NCBI GenBank assembly: GCA_964588335.1
Contig: CAZPOV010000014.1
Coordinates: 32,375-96,374, forward strand
Length of the DNA stretch: 64,000 nucleotides
Source: JAGQZY01 sp964588335
GTDB taxonomy: Bacteria; Bdellovibrionota; Bdellovibrionia; Bdellovibrionales; JAGQZY01
Direction of reading: 5' to 3'
The position numbers and the translations under genes were made by a program. Below, one piece after another: positions 1 to 8,832 of this stretch. How positions within the stretch are numbered: position 1 is the first letter of the stretch; every line of letters starts with the position of its first letter. The notes under the pieces are model-generated. The model did not search any database, was not told the origin of the DNA, and saw nothing but the letters and a program-made list of their open reading frames with translations.

Positions 1-1
1 T

Positions 2-340
2 ATGGCCCGACTTATCGAAGAGGGGCAGGCGAAAAACGTCGATATTTTTTGGCCATCGAAAGAAGTGGGTGGTGTTCACGTCAACGTCTCTGGTGCTGGG
101 ATAGTAAAAGCCAGTGATCAAAAACAAGAAGCCATGAAGTTTTTAAAATGGCTTGTGACCGACGAAGCCCAACAAATCTTTGCTGGTGTGAACCACGAGT
201 ACCCTGTGATCGAAGATGTGGAAGTGACCAAGGTATTGAAGAAGTGGGGAACCTTCGAAAGAGAGCCAGTGCCATTGAAAGCTATTGGGCCTCTGCAAAA
301 ACAAGCGGTTCTTTTAATGGATTCCGTTAAGTACCGGTAA
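2..340 (+). CDS. Fe3+ ABC transporter substrate-binding protein, C-terminal part (5' end outside window)
   Basis: This is the C-terminal end of a periplasmic ferric-iron binding protein of the FbpA/FutA/IdiA type; the reading frame is open to the window edge, so the first ATG at 2 is probably internal. The segment has the late-lobe pattern of the family (GAGIVKAS, then EAMKFLKWLVTDEAQ, then HEYPV). The stop at 338-340 shares one base with the start of the permease at 340, and a matching ATPase follows, so this is one operon. The assignment rests on resemblance and context; the metal ligands are not all visible because the N-terminal half is missing. Confidence 0.75.
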   Translation: MARLIEEGQAKNVDIFWPSKEVGGVHVNVSGAGIVKASDQKQEAMKFLKWLVTDEAQQIFAGVNHEYPVIEDVEVTKVLKKWGTFEREPVPLKAIGPLQKQAVLLMDSVKYR

Positions 341-1866
341 TGTCGAAAAACTCCAGCCGGTGGGTCACCAATAGTCTTCTCTGCCTGTTCTTGCTTTTAT
401 TGTTGGCGCCGTTGCTGGCTCTGTTTTCAAGCCGCCCCTCGGCCGATCCCATTGTCAGGGATCTATTTGAGTTGGCTCGGATCAACACTGTAATATTAGC
501 GATTGGCGTCCTTTTCCTAACAAGTCTTCTGGGAGGAGTCTTTGCCTATCTCCACAGTTTTTATCGTTACCCTGGGCAAAAGATTCTCCATGCTTTCATG
601 CTGATGCCCTTAGCCTTTCCGGCCTATGTTTTGGCATTCATCTATCTTGGAGCTCTAGGGCCAAGCACTCACTGGTCTAATTATTTAGAGGTTCAAGGTG
701 AGCTGTGGTTTTTGATTGTCATTTTAAGTATGGCCCTGATGCCCTATGTTTATTACTTTTCATGTCTGGGCTTTCGAACCATTTCCCAAAGTGAGGTTGA
801 AACGGAAATTCTGCTTGCGGCCGGCAAGTGGAAGTTCTTTACAGCCAACGTGGGGCCAAAGTGGCTGCCTTTTTTAATCTCGTCTCAAATCTTAGTGCTT
901 TTCGAAGCTCTCTCTGATTTTGGCGCTGCCAGTGTCGTCAATGTGCCAGTGATTACGACCATGATTTATAAGCTTTGGTTTGATCTTTTCTCATTTGCCG
1001 GGGCCGTGCATCTGTCTCTTAAATACTCGTTGTTGATTTTGGTCTTTCTTGTGATTGAGTTGGTTTTTAAGGGCTTTCAGGATCGGGGGATGAGCACCCA
1101 TCGCGACCCTCTGCAGGGCCAACCTTTGGGGGTGCTGGCGCGGGCTGTGGTGTTGACCATGATGTTGGTTTTCGTCTTCCTTGCTTTCGTGTGGCCGACT
1201 CTACAGATAGCGTTGTGGGCGATCCAAGGCAGTCAGTTAAGTCTTTGGCTTGATACTTTTAAAGGGGCGTTGAACACAATTGTTGTTGGTGCCATCGTTG
1301 GCGTTTTGGTGGTGCTTCTGGCTTGCTCCATCCAGATTCCTTTACGCTTAAAAAGCCTCAATCCCAAATTGTGGACCGTGTTTTCGACCATTGGTTACAG
1401 CATTCCGGGGAGTATTTTGGCGGTTTCAATTTATGGGCTGTTGTTGACGACAACAGATTCCATCACCTCGGAGTTTCTATTGATGGGGCTTGTTGTCGGT
1501 CTGGTTTATAAATTTTTAACGGTGGCGATGCGCCCGATCGGTGAAACTGTGTACTGCTTGCCGCAAGATCTCATCGATATTTCGCGGGTTTTGAATGTTT
1601 CCTGGGGCCGTAAAATAAGGGATTTTTTCTATCCGTCTCTCAAGGAGTCTTGTATTGTGGCACTTCTTATGGTGATTATTGAAGTCATGAAAGAAATGCC
1701 ATTAACCCTCATGCTAGCACCCTCTGAATTTCAAACTCTTTCCATTAAAATTTTTAATTTCACTTCTGAAGGAGAGTGGGAAAAGGCCGCCTTACCCAGT
1801 CTATTGTTAATAATGGTGGGTATTATCTCGGTGAGCTTGATCAATTTGCGAAGGACACAAACATGA
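340..1866 (+). CDS. Fe3+ ABC transporter permease, two-domain FbpB type
   Basis: This 508-residue inner-membrane protein has about twelve hydrophobic segments arranged as two similar halves, as in FbpB/SfuB iron permeases, where one chain supplies both membrane domains. EAA-like cytoplasmic loops that contact the ATPase are visible near residues 160-175 (ETEILLAAGKWKFF) and near 410-425 (DISRVLNVSWGRKIRDFF). Its start overlaps the binding-protein stop by one base and its stop overlaps the ATPase start by four bases (ATGA). Known members import Fe3+ delivered by the periplasmic protein. Substrate identity is inferred from family and neighbours. Confidence 0.85.
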   Translation: MSKNSSRWVTNSLLCLFLLLLLAPLLALFSSRPSADPIVRDLFELARINTVILAIGVLFLTSLLGGVFAYLHSFYRYPGQKILHAFMLMPLAFPAYVLAFIYLGALGPSTHWSNYLEVQGELWFLIVILSMALMPYVYYFSCLGFRTISQSEVETEILLAAGKWKFFTANVGPKWLPFLISSQILVLFEALSDFGAASVVNVPVITTMIYKLWFDLFSFAGAVHLSLKYSLLILVFLVIELVFKGFQDRGMSTHRDPLQGQPLGVLARAVVLTMMLVFVFLAFVWPTLQIALWAIQGSQLSLWLDTFKGALNTIVVGAIVGVLVVLLACSIQIPLRLKSLNPKLWTVFSTIGYSIPGSILAVSIYGLLLTTTDSITSEFLLMGLVVGLVYKFLTVAMRPIGETVYCLPQDLIDISRVLNVSWGRKIRDFFYPSLKESCIVALLMVIIEVMKEMPLTLMLAPSEFQTLSIKIFNFTSEGEWEKAALPSLLLIMVGIISVSLINLRRTQT

Positions 1867-2501
1867 GTGTGGCCATGGAATGTCGAAACGTCAATTTCTC
1901 TCATCCCGGCAAACAGGTTCTTCGTGATTTTAATTGTCGCATCGATAGCACGGAGGCGGTTGCGGTTCTCGGTCCCAGCGGGTGCGGGAAAACCAGTCTG
2001 TTAAGGCTTTTGGCAGGATTGGCTCGGCCCGATAGCGGTCAGATCTTATTGCGTGGAGAAGTTATTGCTGATGTCCATACTTTTGTGCCTCCTGAAAAGC
2101 GAAGTGTCGGTTTTGTTTTTCAAAATTTTGCTCTTTTCGAAAAAGTCTCTGTCGAGAGAAATATCTTTTATGGTTGTAAAACGGCAGCTGACAAAGAAGA
2201 AGCTCGACGCCTTATTGATCTCATGAATTTACAAAGTCATCTGCAAAAAAAGCCCTATCAGTTGAGTGGCGGTGAAAAACAAAAGGTGGCATTGGCTCGT
2301 ACTCTGGCTTTGCGCCCCGACATTTTATTGATGGATGAGCCATTTTCAAGTATTGATCCAGGGCAAACTCAATTTCTGATTAAAGAAATAAAGACCCTCT
2401 TTAAAGAGTTAAAAATAACCTCTCTAATGGTCACCCACTCCCTACAAGTTTCAGAAAAATTCGCCGACCGAATCATTCAATTTGAGGGTGTTAATTACTA
2501 A
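1863..2501 (+). CDS. Fe3+ ABC transporter ATP-binding protein, FbpC type
   Basis: The ATPase of the iron importer, 212 residues. Walker A is GPSGCGKTS, the Q-loop FQNFALF, the signature LSGGE, Walker B ILLMDEPFSSID and the H-loop VTHS, so every catalytic motif is intact. The ATG at 1863 overlapping the permease stop is chosen; an earlier in-frame start at 1776 would add 29 residues lying inside the permease gene and is unlikely. It lacks the C-terminal regulatory domain found in many FbpC proteins. The stop shares the four bases CTAA with the stop of the convergent cyclase gene. Confidence 0.85.
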   Translation: MSVAMECRNVNFSHPGKQVLRDFNCRIDSTEAVAVLGPSGCGKTSLLRLLAGLARPDSGQILLRGEVIADVHTFVPPEKRSVGFVFQNFALFEKVSVERNIFYGCKTAADKEEARRLIDLMNLQSHLQKKPYQLSGGEKQKVALARTLALRPDILLMDEPFSSIDPGQTQFLIKEIKTLFKELKITSLMVTHSLQVSEKFADRIIQFEGVNY

Positions 2502-3943
2502 GAAGCCTTTTCTTGCTCATCAATCTCAGGCTCAATAATGTCATTGTAGTGGCAATTTGAGCACTTTATGAGCTTTATATTATCATTAGTGTCATTGATC
2601 CAGACATCTTCATGGCAGAGCGGGCAGGTGCCATAGACCTCTTGGTCTGATTTTGTCATAGTTTCTGGTGCCACAGAGTAAAGCTGAGGCGTCGAGTTTT
2701 CAAAACCTTTTAAATCTCTTTCTAAGAACATTTTCTTTATAACAAGATCATTGAATAGAGGTTCAATGTTGATAAGGAAATTTTTAGTGGTGCATATGGA
2801 GTTGGAGGGAGCGGCATCGCAGAGTCGAGAGCACAGGTTCACAATTGTTCCATTCACACTGTAGTTCCCTTTGGTTCCGGACGGGAAGAAACCACAGTAG
2901 CAATACCCAGCGGTAATACCTATTCTGATATTGAACTCTGATTTCCAGGTATTCTTAAAATAAGTGTTTAGTTTTTTTCTTTTTTCTAATATTTCGAGAC
3001 AAGCATTCGTCGCTTTTAGCTCATGGTCCTCAATGGAAATTGGTGCATTTGAAAAAGCTAACAGACCATCGCCTAAAAAGGTGCCCACTGTGATTTGATG
3101 TTTAAGGAAAATTTCGGTGCAGGCATTAAAGAAATTATCGAGGAGGTCCAGGTACTCTCGGTGATCGATGGAATTGGCTTTCGATGTAGACTCTTCGATA
3201 TCTATGAAAATGCAACAGATATGGCGTCTTTCTCGTGCGTCTAGGTTTATTGCACCCTCTTTAACAAGTTGAATGGTCTCGTCTGTAAACTGTCTAGAAA
3301 GTTTATGTAAAAGCACCGATTCTTGAGTCTTTTCTTTAATTGTCTGTTCTTGATGTTTTATCAGTTCATTCACTTCTTGTCTTGAACTATGCTCCTTTTT
3401 TCGAACCTGTCGGATAAGATACCAGCAAATGGAACAGACAAGGATTGTTGAAATACAGAAAGAGCTATAAGTAATGATTGGTCCCCATTCATAGACGCCA
3501 CTGGGCTTAAGAAGTAAGGCACATATGTACGGCGAATAAATACAGACGATATTAACAAAAAGGTGCCTGGGTGACCATGGAAGAAAAATGACTGACACCA
3601 AGGCTACAAGATTAAAGCCGGCATAATAGGCCGACAATTCGTATCCCGTTTTTGCGACAAGAATAGCTGTATACACTCCAAAGAAGAGTGCGTAGTAGTG
3701 AAGTCTCCACTCAATGGGAAGTCGTGTAAATTTTGACAACAGAAAATAAATGAGAGTAGCAGGAATGACTGTCAATCGGATGAGTAGCAATTCCTTCCAA
3801 AATTCATTGGCGTAGTAATAATCGACAAAGCAAAACGATAGCACGAGAGGAGTTCCCATGTAGATAATGGCAAGCCAACCTCGCGAGGCCAGAGTCTCTT
3901 GTTCCTCTTTCCATAGAGGTGTCGTCACGTCTTTAGTCTGCAT
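2498..3943 (-). CDS. Membrane class III nucleotide cyclase with C-terminal zinc ribbon
   Basis: This 481-residue protein starts with about six membrane segments (residues 20-175), followed by a short helical linker and a class III adenylate/guanylate cyclase domain (about 235-420). Both metal-binding aspartates are present (FIDIEEST and GDGLLAFS), as are the transition-state Asn and Arg in VNLCSRL. The usual adenine-selecting Asp is replaced by Asn in GNYSVNG, so the base made cannot be predicted. The C-terminus has two CxxC pairs (CPLC, CSNC) about 20 residues apart, a probable zinc ribbon, which is unusual for a cyclase. It overlaps the upstream PilZ-methyltransferase gene by 11 bases, so the two are probably co-expressed. 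Confidence 0.75.
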   Translation of the reverse strand: MQTKDVTTPLWKEEQETLASRGWLAIIYMGTPLVLSFCFVDYYYANEFWKELLLIRLTVIPATLIYFLLSKFTRLPIEWRLHYYALFFGVYTAILVAKTGYELSAYYAGFNLVALVSVIFLPWSPRHLFVNIVCIYSPYICALLLKPSGVYEWGPIITYSSFCISTILVCSICWYLIRQVRKKEHSSRQEVNELIKHQEQTIKEKTQESVLLHKLSRQFTDETIQLVKEGAINLDARERRHICCIFIDIEESTSKANSIDHREYLDLLDNFFNACTEIFLKHQITVGTFLGDGLLAFSNAPISIEDHELKATNACLEILEKRKKLNTYFKNTWKSEFNIRIGITAGYCYCGFFPSGTKGNYSVNGTIVNLCSRLCDAAPSNSICTTKNFLINIEPLFNDLVIKKMFLERDLKGFENSTPQLYSVAPETMTKSDQEVYGTCPLCHEDVWINDTNDNIKLIKCSNCHYNDIIEPEIDEQEKAS

Positions 3944-5435
3944 TTCCGTTTTTCGTAATACTCAAGAACAGATTAATGCCAAGTGGTTCTTGGATAACCT
4001 CAAATCGAGATTCAGCCTTTTTGATGGATTCGGGAACTAGGTTTTTCAAATCCTCAGGGGACCGAAGAAATAAGTTCCATTCCATTAGATAATTCATTGA
4101 GAAACGATCGGGACTCGTGTCAGAAACATTTCCAATCAGGAGAGTGCCGCCAGGCGCTAATTTTTCATAAAGGCGCTCAATCATTTTTTTTGAAACACGA
4201 TCGCTCAGGTAGTCAAAAAGACCAGCGCAAACAATGGCTTCGGAATCATCAAGAATTTTAGTAAAATTCGATTTTTTTATAATTCCTAGAACTGCATCTT
4301 CTTGAATTGGGACACAGGAAACATTTTCCGAACCATGGGTCACGGACTTTATCTTCTTCTGAGAGTAATCGAGGGCCTCTGCCTCTTGATCGAGCAAGAT
4401 TATATCGAGGGATTTATCTGTGCTGTAATTGACAAGATTTTCCAGTGTTAGCCGGATTTCCATGGCTGGGCCACAAGCGACACTGGTAATTTTTATGCGA
4501 TCTTTGCTGGATTCTTTTGCGATCAGGTTTTTTGTAAGTAATGTAGAAAGAAATTTGACTCGATTTTGGTTGGCAACCGCCGAGGGCTCATTGCACGCAT
4601 ACTTGTGAATAAATTTGTCAAACAAATCATTCCCAATGTTGCCGTACTCATAAAACATAAGCATTAATCCGTAATCACCGGCGTAACCCAACGGTTTTTC
4701 ATAAGCGCGACGTACAAAAGGAGCTCCAAGTAAAATCGGGTGGAAAATGGATCGGAAATAGGACTTATGGAGAGCGTGCTCTTGTGGATTAAAGTTGTTT
4801 ACAACAGCTTGGAACTTTTCGAAAAAACCACGAATTTTGTCGGCATAGAGAGCCATGGCTAAATCTGTCGTGTGATCAATCATTGAATTGTAAAATGAGT
4901 CATTTTTTGCCATAGCTTTAATTATAGTATGCTCATGATTGAGTGATTCTTTGATTGTTGTAAATAGATGAATCAGGTCAGCGCACAAAACTTTAAAGTC
5001 AGCCTCAATGTGTTCAGCCAGATCGAGTGCTTTTGATTGCTTAAGGAAATAGTCTTTCTTATCGTTTGTGGTAAGAATGGATTTCACATTCTCAAGATTT
5101 ATGAAATTTGATTTTAAAAAGATACCAACGGAAAGCATCTTTCCAAAGTTTTTGTCATCTACAATTTTACACGAGCCTTCAAAAATTTTATGCCCATCCA
5201 GTTCTAAAGTGATATGACTTATGGTCGTGTTGGCTCTTAAGAGAAGGGAGTGCGTCGGTAACAACAGTCTTGCTCCAAATTCAGACAGATTTTTTATTCG
5301 CCCACTCACTGTTTTGTCGTCAATTTTTATCTGTGCTTTTGATTCTATGTTGTCGGGAATTTCAATCCGTTTTTCCCTAAAAATAGTCAGCTTAGAATTC
5401 TTTTCTAGTTTTAAAAGTTTCACGTTATCAGACAT
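3933..5435 (-). CDS. PilZ domain fused to a class I SAM-dependent methyltransferase-like domain
   Basis: A 500-residue protein. Residues about 15-115 look like PilZ, the c-di-GMP binding fold: a basic N-terminal stretch (FREKR) followed by the NLSEFGARL motif matching D/NxSxxG. A helical middle region follows, then a Rossmann methyltransferase-like domain from about 310 with motif I SVACGPAMEIR, an acidic strand end (ILLDQEAEAL) and a late PGGTLLIGN motif. The C-terminal part resembles proteins annotated as 3-hydroxypalmitate methyl ester biosynthesis factors, but the substrate is unknown. The ATG at 5435 is preferred because GGGAGA lies just upstream; a longer frame starting at 5483 has no such site. 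Probably an operon with the nucleotide cyclase. Confidence 0.65.
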   Translation of the reverse strand: MSDNVKLLKLEKNSKLTIFREKRIEIPDNIESKAQIKIDDKTVSGRIKNLSEFGARLLLPTHSLLLRANTTISHITLELDGHKIFEGSCKIVDDKNFGKMLSVGIFLKSNFINLENVKSILTTNDKKDYFLKQSKALDLAEHIEADFKVLCADLIHLFTTIKESLNHEHTIIKAMAKNDSFYNSMIDHTTDLAMALYADKIRGFFEKFQAVVNNFNPQEHALHKSYFRSIFHPILLGAPFVRRAYEKPLGYAGDYGLMLMFYEYGNIGNDLFDKFIHKYACNEPSAVANQNRVKFLSTLLTKNLIAKESSKDRIKITSVACGPAMEIRLTLENLVNYSTDKSLDIILLDQEAEALDYSQKKIKSVTHGSENVSCVPIQEDAVLGIIKKSNFTKILDDSEAIVCAGLFDYLSDRVSKKMIERLYEKLAPGGTLLIGNVSDTSPDRFSMNYLMEWNLFLRSPEDLKNLVPESIKKAESRFEVIQEPLGINLFLSITKNGNAD

Positions 5436-5624
5436 TTTCTCTCCCAGATGTATTACACGTGTAAACAGCTCAATCCTGTACACTTTCTATTCGGTTAAAA
5501 GCGCTAAATTATTAAATTTTATTGTCTATTTGAGTCTTCAAAATTTCGTTTAAAAAAACAAAAAACAGGACTTGCTTTAGGTTTACCGTTGTTTTTTGGA
5601 AGCAGGTATATTATCCAGTCCTGT

Positions 5625-6350
5625 ATGGCCAATTTAAGCGTAAATGTTAATAAAGTAGCCACTCTTCGGAATGCCAGAGGTCGAGACTTGCCGAACGTCC
5701 TGAACGAGTCTTTAAAAATTATTGAATTTGGTGCCCAAGGAATCACCGTTCATCCTCGACCGGACGGACGTCATATTCGTTGGCCCGACGTTGTTGAACT
5801 TAAAAACTCAATCAACGTCGAGCTGAATGTCGAGGGATATCCGAGCACCCATTTCTTAGAGAAGGTCCTACAGATTGTTCCCGCTCAGTGCACCTTGGTC
5901 CCGGATCCGCCAGATGTTTTGACGTCGAATGCCGGTTGGCGCTTAAAGGGGAGCGAAGATATTCTGAAGACTGCCATTCATCGCTTAAAAGATAAAGGGA
6001 TTCGAGTGTCTTTGTTTGTCGATCCTAATGTTATAGAGATGAAAGAGCTTTTGGCGATGCGGGATTTTGGCGCCGATAGAATTGAAATGTATACTGAATC
6101 TTATGCTGACGCCTACAAGGCAGGAAATCAAAACCAAGAGATCGAAGCCTATCAGAAATGCGCCAAAGTTTCGAGCTCCATGGGACTTAAGGTCAACGCT
6201 GGCCATGATTTGAATCTTAATAATTTGGCTTTTTTTGCGAAAAGTATTCCACAACTCGAAGAGGTATCCATCGGTCACGCACTGGTGTGTGATGCTCTTG
6301 ACTACGGTTGGAAAGAAACGATTCAAAAATATTTAAACTGCCTTCGATAA
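5625..6350 (+). CDS. pdxJ: Pyridoxine 5'-phosphate synthase
   Basis: PdxJ condenses 1-deoxyxylulose 5-phosphate with 3-amino-2-oxopropyl phosphate in the last step of the DXP-dependent vitamin B6 pathway. The 241-residue product has the family's length and landmarks: start MANLSVNVNKVATLRN, the HPRPDGRHI motif, ELNVEGYP, CTLVPD, SLFVDP, RIEMYTESYA and the late GHDLNLNNL. The first ATG at 5625 gives the usual PdxJ N-terminus; a TTG at 5589 would add 12 unsupported residues. It is transcribed divergently from the PilZ-methyltransferase gene and converges on dinB across a hairpin. Confidence 0.93.
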   Translation: MANLSVNVNKVATLRNARGRDLPNVLNESLKIIEFGAQGITVHPRPDGRHIRWPDVVELKNSINVELNVEGYPSTHFLEKVLQIVPAQCTLVPDPPDVLTSNAGWRLKGSEDILKTAIHRLKDKGIRVSLFVDPNVIEMKELLAMRDFGADRIEMYTESYADAYKAGNQNQEIEAYQKCAKVSSSMGLKVNAGHDLNLNNLAFFAKSIPQLEEVSIGHALVCDALDYGWKETIQKYLNCLR

Positions 6351-6390
6351 GTTCTAATACCAATGGATTCTTTTGATTATTGATCGTTAA

Positions 6391-6409
6391 AGAGACTTTT
6401 TTAGTCTCT
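6391..6409. terminator. Hairpin between pdxJ and dinB
   Basis: AGAGACT, a five-T loop and AGTCTCT form a perfect 7-bp stem in the space between the convergent pdxJ and dinB genes. There is no long T run after the stem on either strand, so it is a possible bidirectional terminator rather than a clear one. Confidence 0.45.
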
Positions 6410-6434
6410 ATTCTCCTATGGACAATTAGAGTGA

Positions 6435-7657
6435 CTAAAATAGGTCGAGTTGGCCTCTTGATTTTTTGCGGCTTTTGACGTCGAGTTTGCAGCCGATTCC
6501 TAGCAGGCGGATGGGTTCGCCGGTTTCGTAAAAGTGATCTTCTGCTAGTTTTATGAAACTTTCTCGAGAGAAGGGAAGGGCCTTCTCTTTGGTTTTAATT
6601 GCGAAATCTTTGGTTTTGAACTTCACTTGCAGGCTTTTAAAATCGCCGGCTGAAACGTTGCTTTTCTGCATCCGGTATTCAAGTTCGGTAAAAAGTTTGT
6701 CGACTTGTTGTTTGATCTCTTTCAATAAATCTAGGTCTTTTGAAAAAGTGGTCTCTACTGATATCGATTTGCGAGGCCGACTGGGCTTGACCACAGAATG
6801 GTCAACGCCTCGGCAAAGATCGTATAGTCGGTCCCCGAAACTGCCAAAGTGATGTCGCATGTCGGTTAGGGAATAGCGCTGCAAATCCTCGCAGGAATCC
6901 ACCTCTAACATTTGCATTTTCACCAAGGTGGCTTTGCCGACCCCAGGGATCTTCTTTACCGGTAGTTTTTTAACGAAATCGGAGATTTCATGTGGCGCAA
7001 TTGTAAACTGACCGTCGGGTTTGTTCCAATCACTGGCTATTTTCGCTAAAAACTTACTGTTGGCAATGCCAGCACTGGCCGTTAATTGCAGTTCTTCGCG
7101 AATTCGCTTGCGAATGGCTTGGGCCATACGGGTAGCACTGCCGTCAAACTCNNNNNNNNNNNNNNNNNNNNNNNNNNNNNNNNNNNNNNNNNNNNNNNNN
7201 NNNNNNNNNNNNNNNNNNNNNNNNNNNNNNNNNNNNNNNNNNNNNNNNNNNCGCGAATTCGCTTGCGAATGGCTTGGGCCATACGGGTAGCACTGCCGTC
7301 AAACTCATGGTTGTCCGAGACATCAAGGTAGGCCTCATCCAACGAGATGGGTTCAATGCAGTCGGAAAAACTGGCAAAAATTTTGCGAACCTCTGCACTG
7401 ACCTCACGATATTTTTGAAACCGAGCCGGTAGTATAATCAAATTGGGGCAGCGGCGAAGGGCCTCTCGGCTGGAGAGAGCCGAATGGACACCAAACTTTC
7501 GAGCCGGGTAGTTGCAGGTGGTGATGACGCCTCGACCTTCCGGACGCCCGCCAACAGCCAGTGGGGTGTTTTTAAGATCGGGGCGGTCACGCATTTCCAC
7601 CGCTGCATAAAAACAATCCATATCCACATGAATAATTTTTCGTTGAGCCGAGTCCAT
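6435..7657 (-). CDS. dinB: DNA polymerase IV (interrupted by an assembly gap)
   Basis: Y-family translesion DNA polymerase. Motifs seen are HVDMDCFYAAVE near the N-terminus, SLDEAYLDV for the catalytic acidic pair, and the helix-hairpin-helix region PGVGKATLVKM. The frame is broken by 100 N at 7152-7251, but the 55 bases at 7097-7151 are repeated exactly at 7252-7306. Removing 155 bases leaves 1068 bases, a continuous 355-codon gene plus stop, the normal DinB length. The break is therefore an assembly artefact and not a pseudogene. The protein begins MDSAQRKIIHVDMD at the ATG 7655-7657. No LexA site was identified in the short upstream region. Confidence 0.9.
7152..7251. other. Scaffold gap (100 N) with duplicated 55-base flanks
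   Basis: The N run has exactly 100 positions and the 55 bases before it (7097-7151) are identical to the 55 after it (7252-7306). This is what a scaffolder leaves when two contigs that really overlap by an assembler word length are joined with a default gap. Confidence 0.95.
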
Positions 7658-7743
7658 AATTTCGAAGCTACTCTTGCCATCTTAAGATAGCAAGAAATGA
7701 AAAAAACACTTATTTTAATGACTTACAACCGTACCCTCGCATG

Positions 7744-7762
7744 ATCTTGACCAAATCTTGAC
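7744..7762 (+). promoter_or_regulatory. Pho-box-like direct repeat upstream of the pst-pho operon
   Basis: ATCTTGAC occurs twice, at 7744-7751 and 7755-7762, an 11-bp period. PhoB sites in Enterobacteria are 7-bp direct repeats (CTGTCAT) separated by 4 bp, the same 11-bp period, and CTTGACC-AAAT-CTTGACA is similar. A TAGACA at 7772-7777, about 10 bp further on, could be the -10 element. The operon downstream encodes PhoB itself, so autoregulation is plausible but not shown. Confidence 0.4.
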
Positions 7763-7839
7763 ATTGGGGGCTAGACATCGACCCGGGGAGTCGATACATA
7801 CTGAGTTAAGCAAACTTGCTAGTGAGGATCGGCTGTCAG

Positions 7840-8832
7840 ATGCCCCGATTGTATAAGAAAATTTTAGGTCTTTTTGTCCTGGCATTTGTCATCTCTTATT
7901 TCAGCGTGTTTGCGGCCACCTCGTTTTTTTACCTTTTAGTCTTTTTTCGAGATATTTTCAGCCATTCAAGCCTTCCCCTCAAAAGTATCATCGGCTGGTT
8001 TACAGTGGGAATCAGTTTGGCCCTCTTGGCTAGCCTGTTGGTTTGGCCCTTTGCTCTGGCTATCTCAACACTTCTGGAGCACAACAAGACCCGTCGATTT
8101 TCTAAAATTTTTCTAAAGGTGATGAGCTATCTTGGAAGCTTACCCTTGGTTATTTTTGTTTTTACCTACATTTCACTTGTTGGAAGTCGAGGATTCATCG
8201 CCATTAAAAAGGTGTGGGTCATATTGTTTGCCTCGCCTAATTTTTTTACCGAGGCCATTGCGTTTTCGTTAACTCTCCTGTTGTATCCATTAACAGCGAT
8301 TCCAGGGGTCGGCGATGAATCAAGTATCGATGTGTTTTATAAAAATATGCTTTCGACAGTGATCGAATTTGGAGAAGTGGGGCTTGTCGCAACAGTTGTG
8401 GGGGTTGGACTTTTTCTTTATATTTTACCAAAAATGGTCATTCATATGCGTAAACAGCTGATGGACGATGAAAACACTCGCAGCACCGAGATCATCAAGT
8501 CCCTGGGTGGCACGCCATGGGAGAGTGTTCACCTCACCGTGATGCAGGCGATGAAGACAAAATTCAATGATATCATTCTGCATTTTACTCAAATCTGTTT
8601 TTTTGAGGGACTCATAACCTTTGCCTTGTTGCAGGCCTTTTTTCTAAACAGCCAAGAGCAATCTTTTCAGTGGAGTGCGAGTTTGAGCTCGGTGTTTCTG
8701 GCTGAGAGTTTAAAAACTCCGGTGAACTTTGATCACCTGTTATCTCTTTCCGGTGCTTTATTGGCGGTTTATTTGGTCTTTACTTGGGTGGACCGAAGAC
8801 AAAAACTGTCTCGCGAGGTGCGAGATGTCTAA
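7840..8832 (+). CDS. PstC-like phosphate ABC transporter permease (divergent)
   Basis: This 330-residue protein has about six membrane segments and the layout of PstC, one of the two permeases of the high-affinity phosphate importer. The EAA-type loop is recognisable as TEIIKSLGGTPWESV near residues 220-235. The ATG at 7840 follows GAGGA at a spacing of about 11; an upstream TTG at 7816 is less likely. It heads the operon pstC-pstA-pstB-phoU-phoB-phoR and overlaps pstA by eight bases. No PstS binding protein is encoded here. The sequence is divergent from typical PstC, and with the degenerate PstB a sensing rather than transport role is possible. Confidence 0.7.
   Translation: MPRLYKKILGLFVLAFVISYFSVFAATSFFYLLVFFRDIFSHSSLPLKSIIGWFTVGISLALLASLLVWPFALAISTLLEHNKTRRFSKIFLKVMSYLGSLPLVIFVFTYISLVGSRGFIAIKKVWVILFASPNFFTEAIAFSLTLLLYPLTAIPGVGDESSIDVFYKNMLSTVIEFGEVGLVATVVGVGLFLYILPKMVIHMRKQLMDDENTRSTEIIKSLGGTPWESVHLTVMQAMKTKFNDIILHFTQICFFEGLITFALLQAFFLNSQEQSFQWSASLSSVFLAESLKTPVNFDHLLSLSGALLAVYLVFTWVDRRQKLSREVRDV

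Noticed and set aside
1776..1862. Longer N-terminus for the iron ATPase
   Set aside because: It lies inside the permease gene, and the ATGA overlap at 1863 gives a normal ABC N-terminus.
7097..7306. Direct repeats around the N run as target-site duplications of an insertion element
   Set aside because: Repeats are 55 bases, far longer than target-site duplications, the N run is exactly 100, and the same geometry occurs at 49768-49977.
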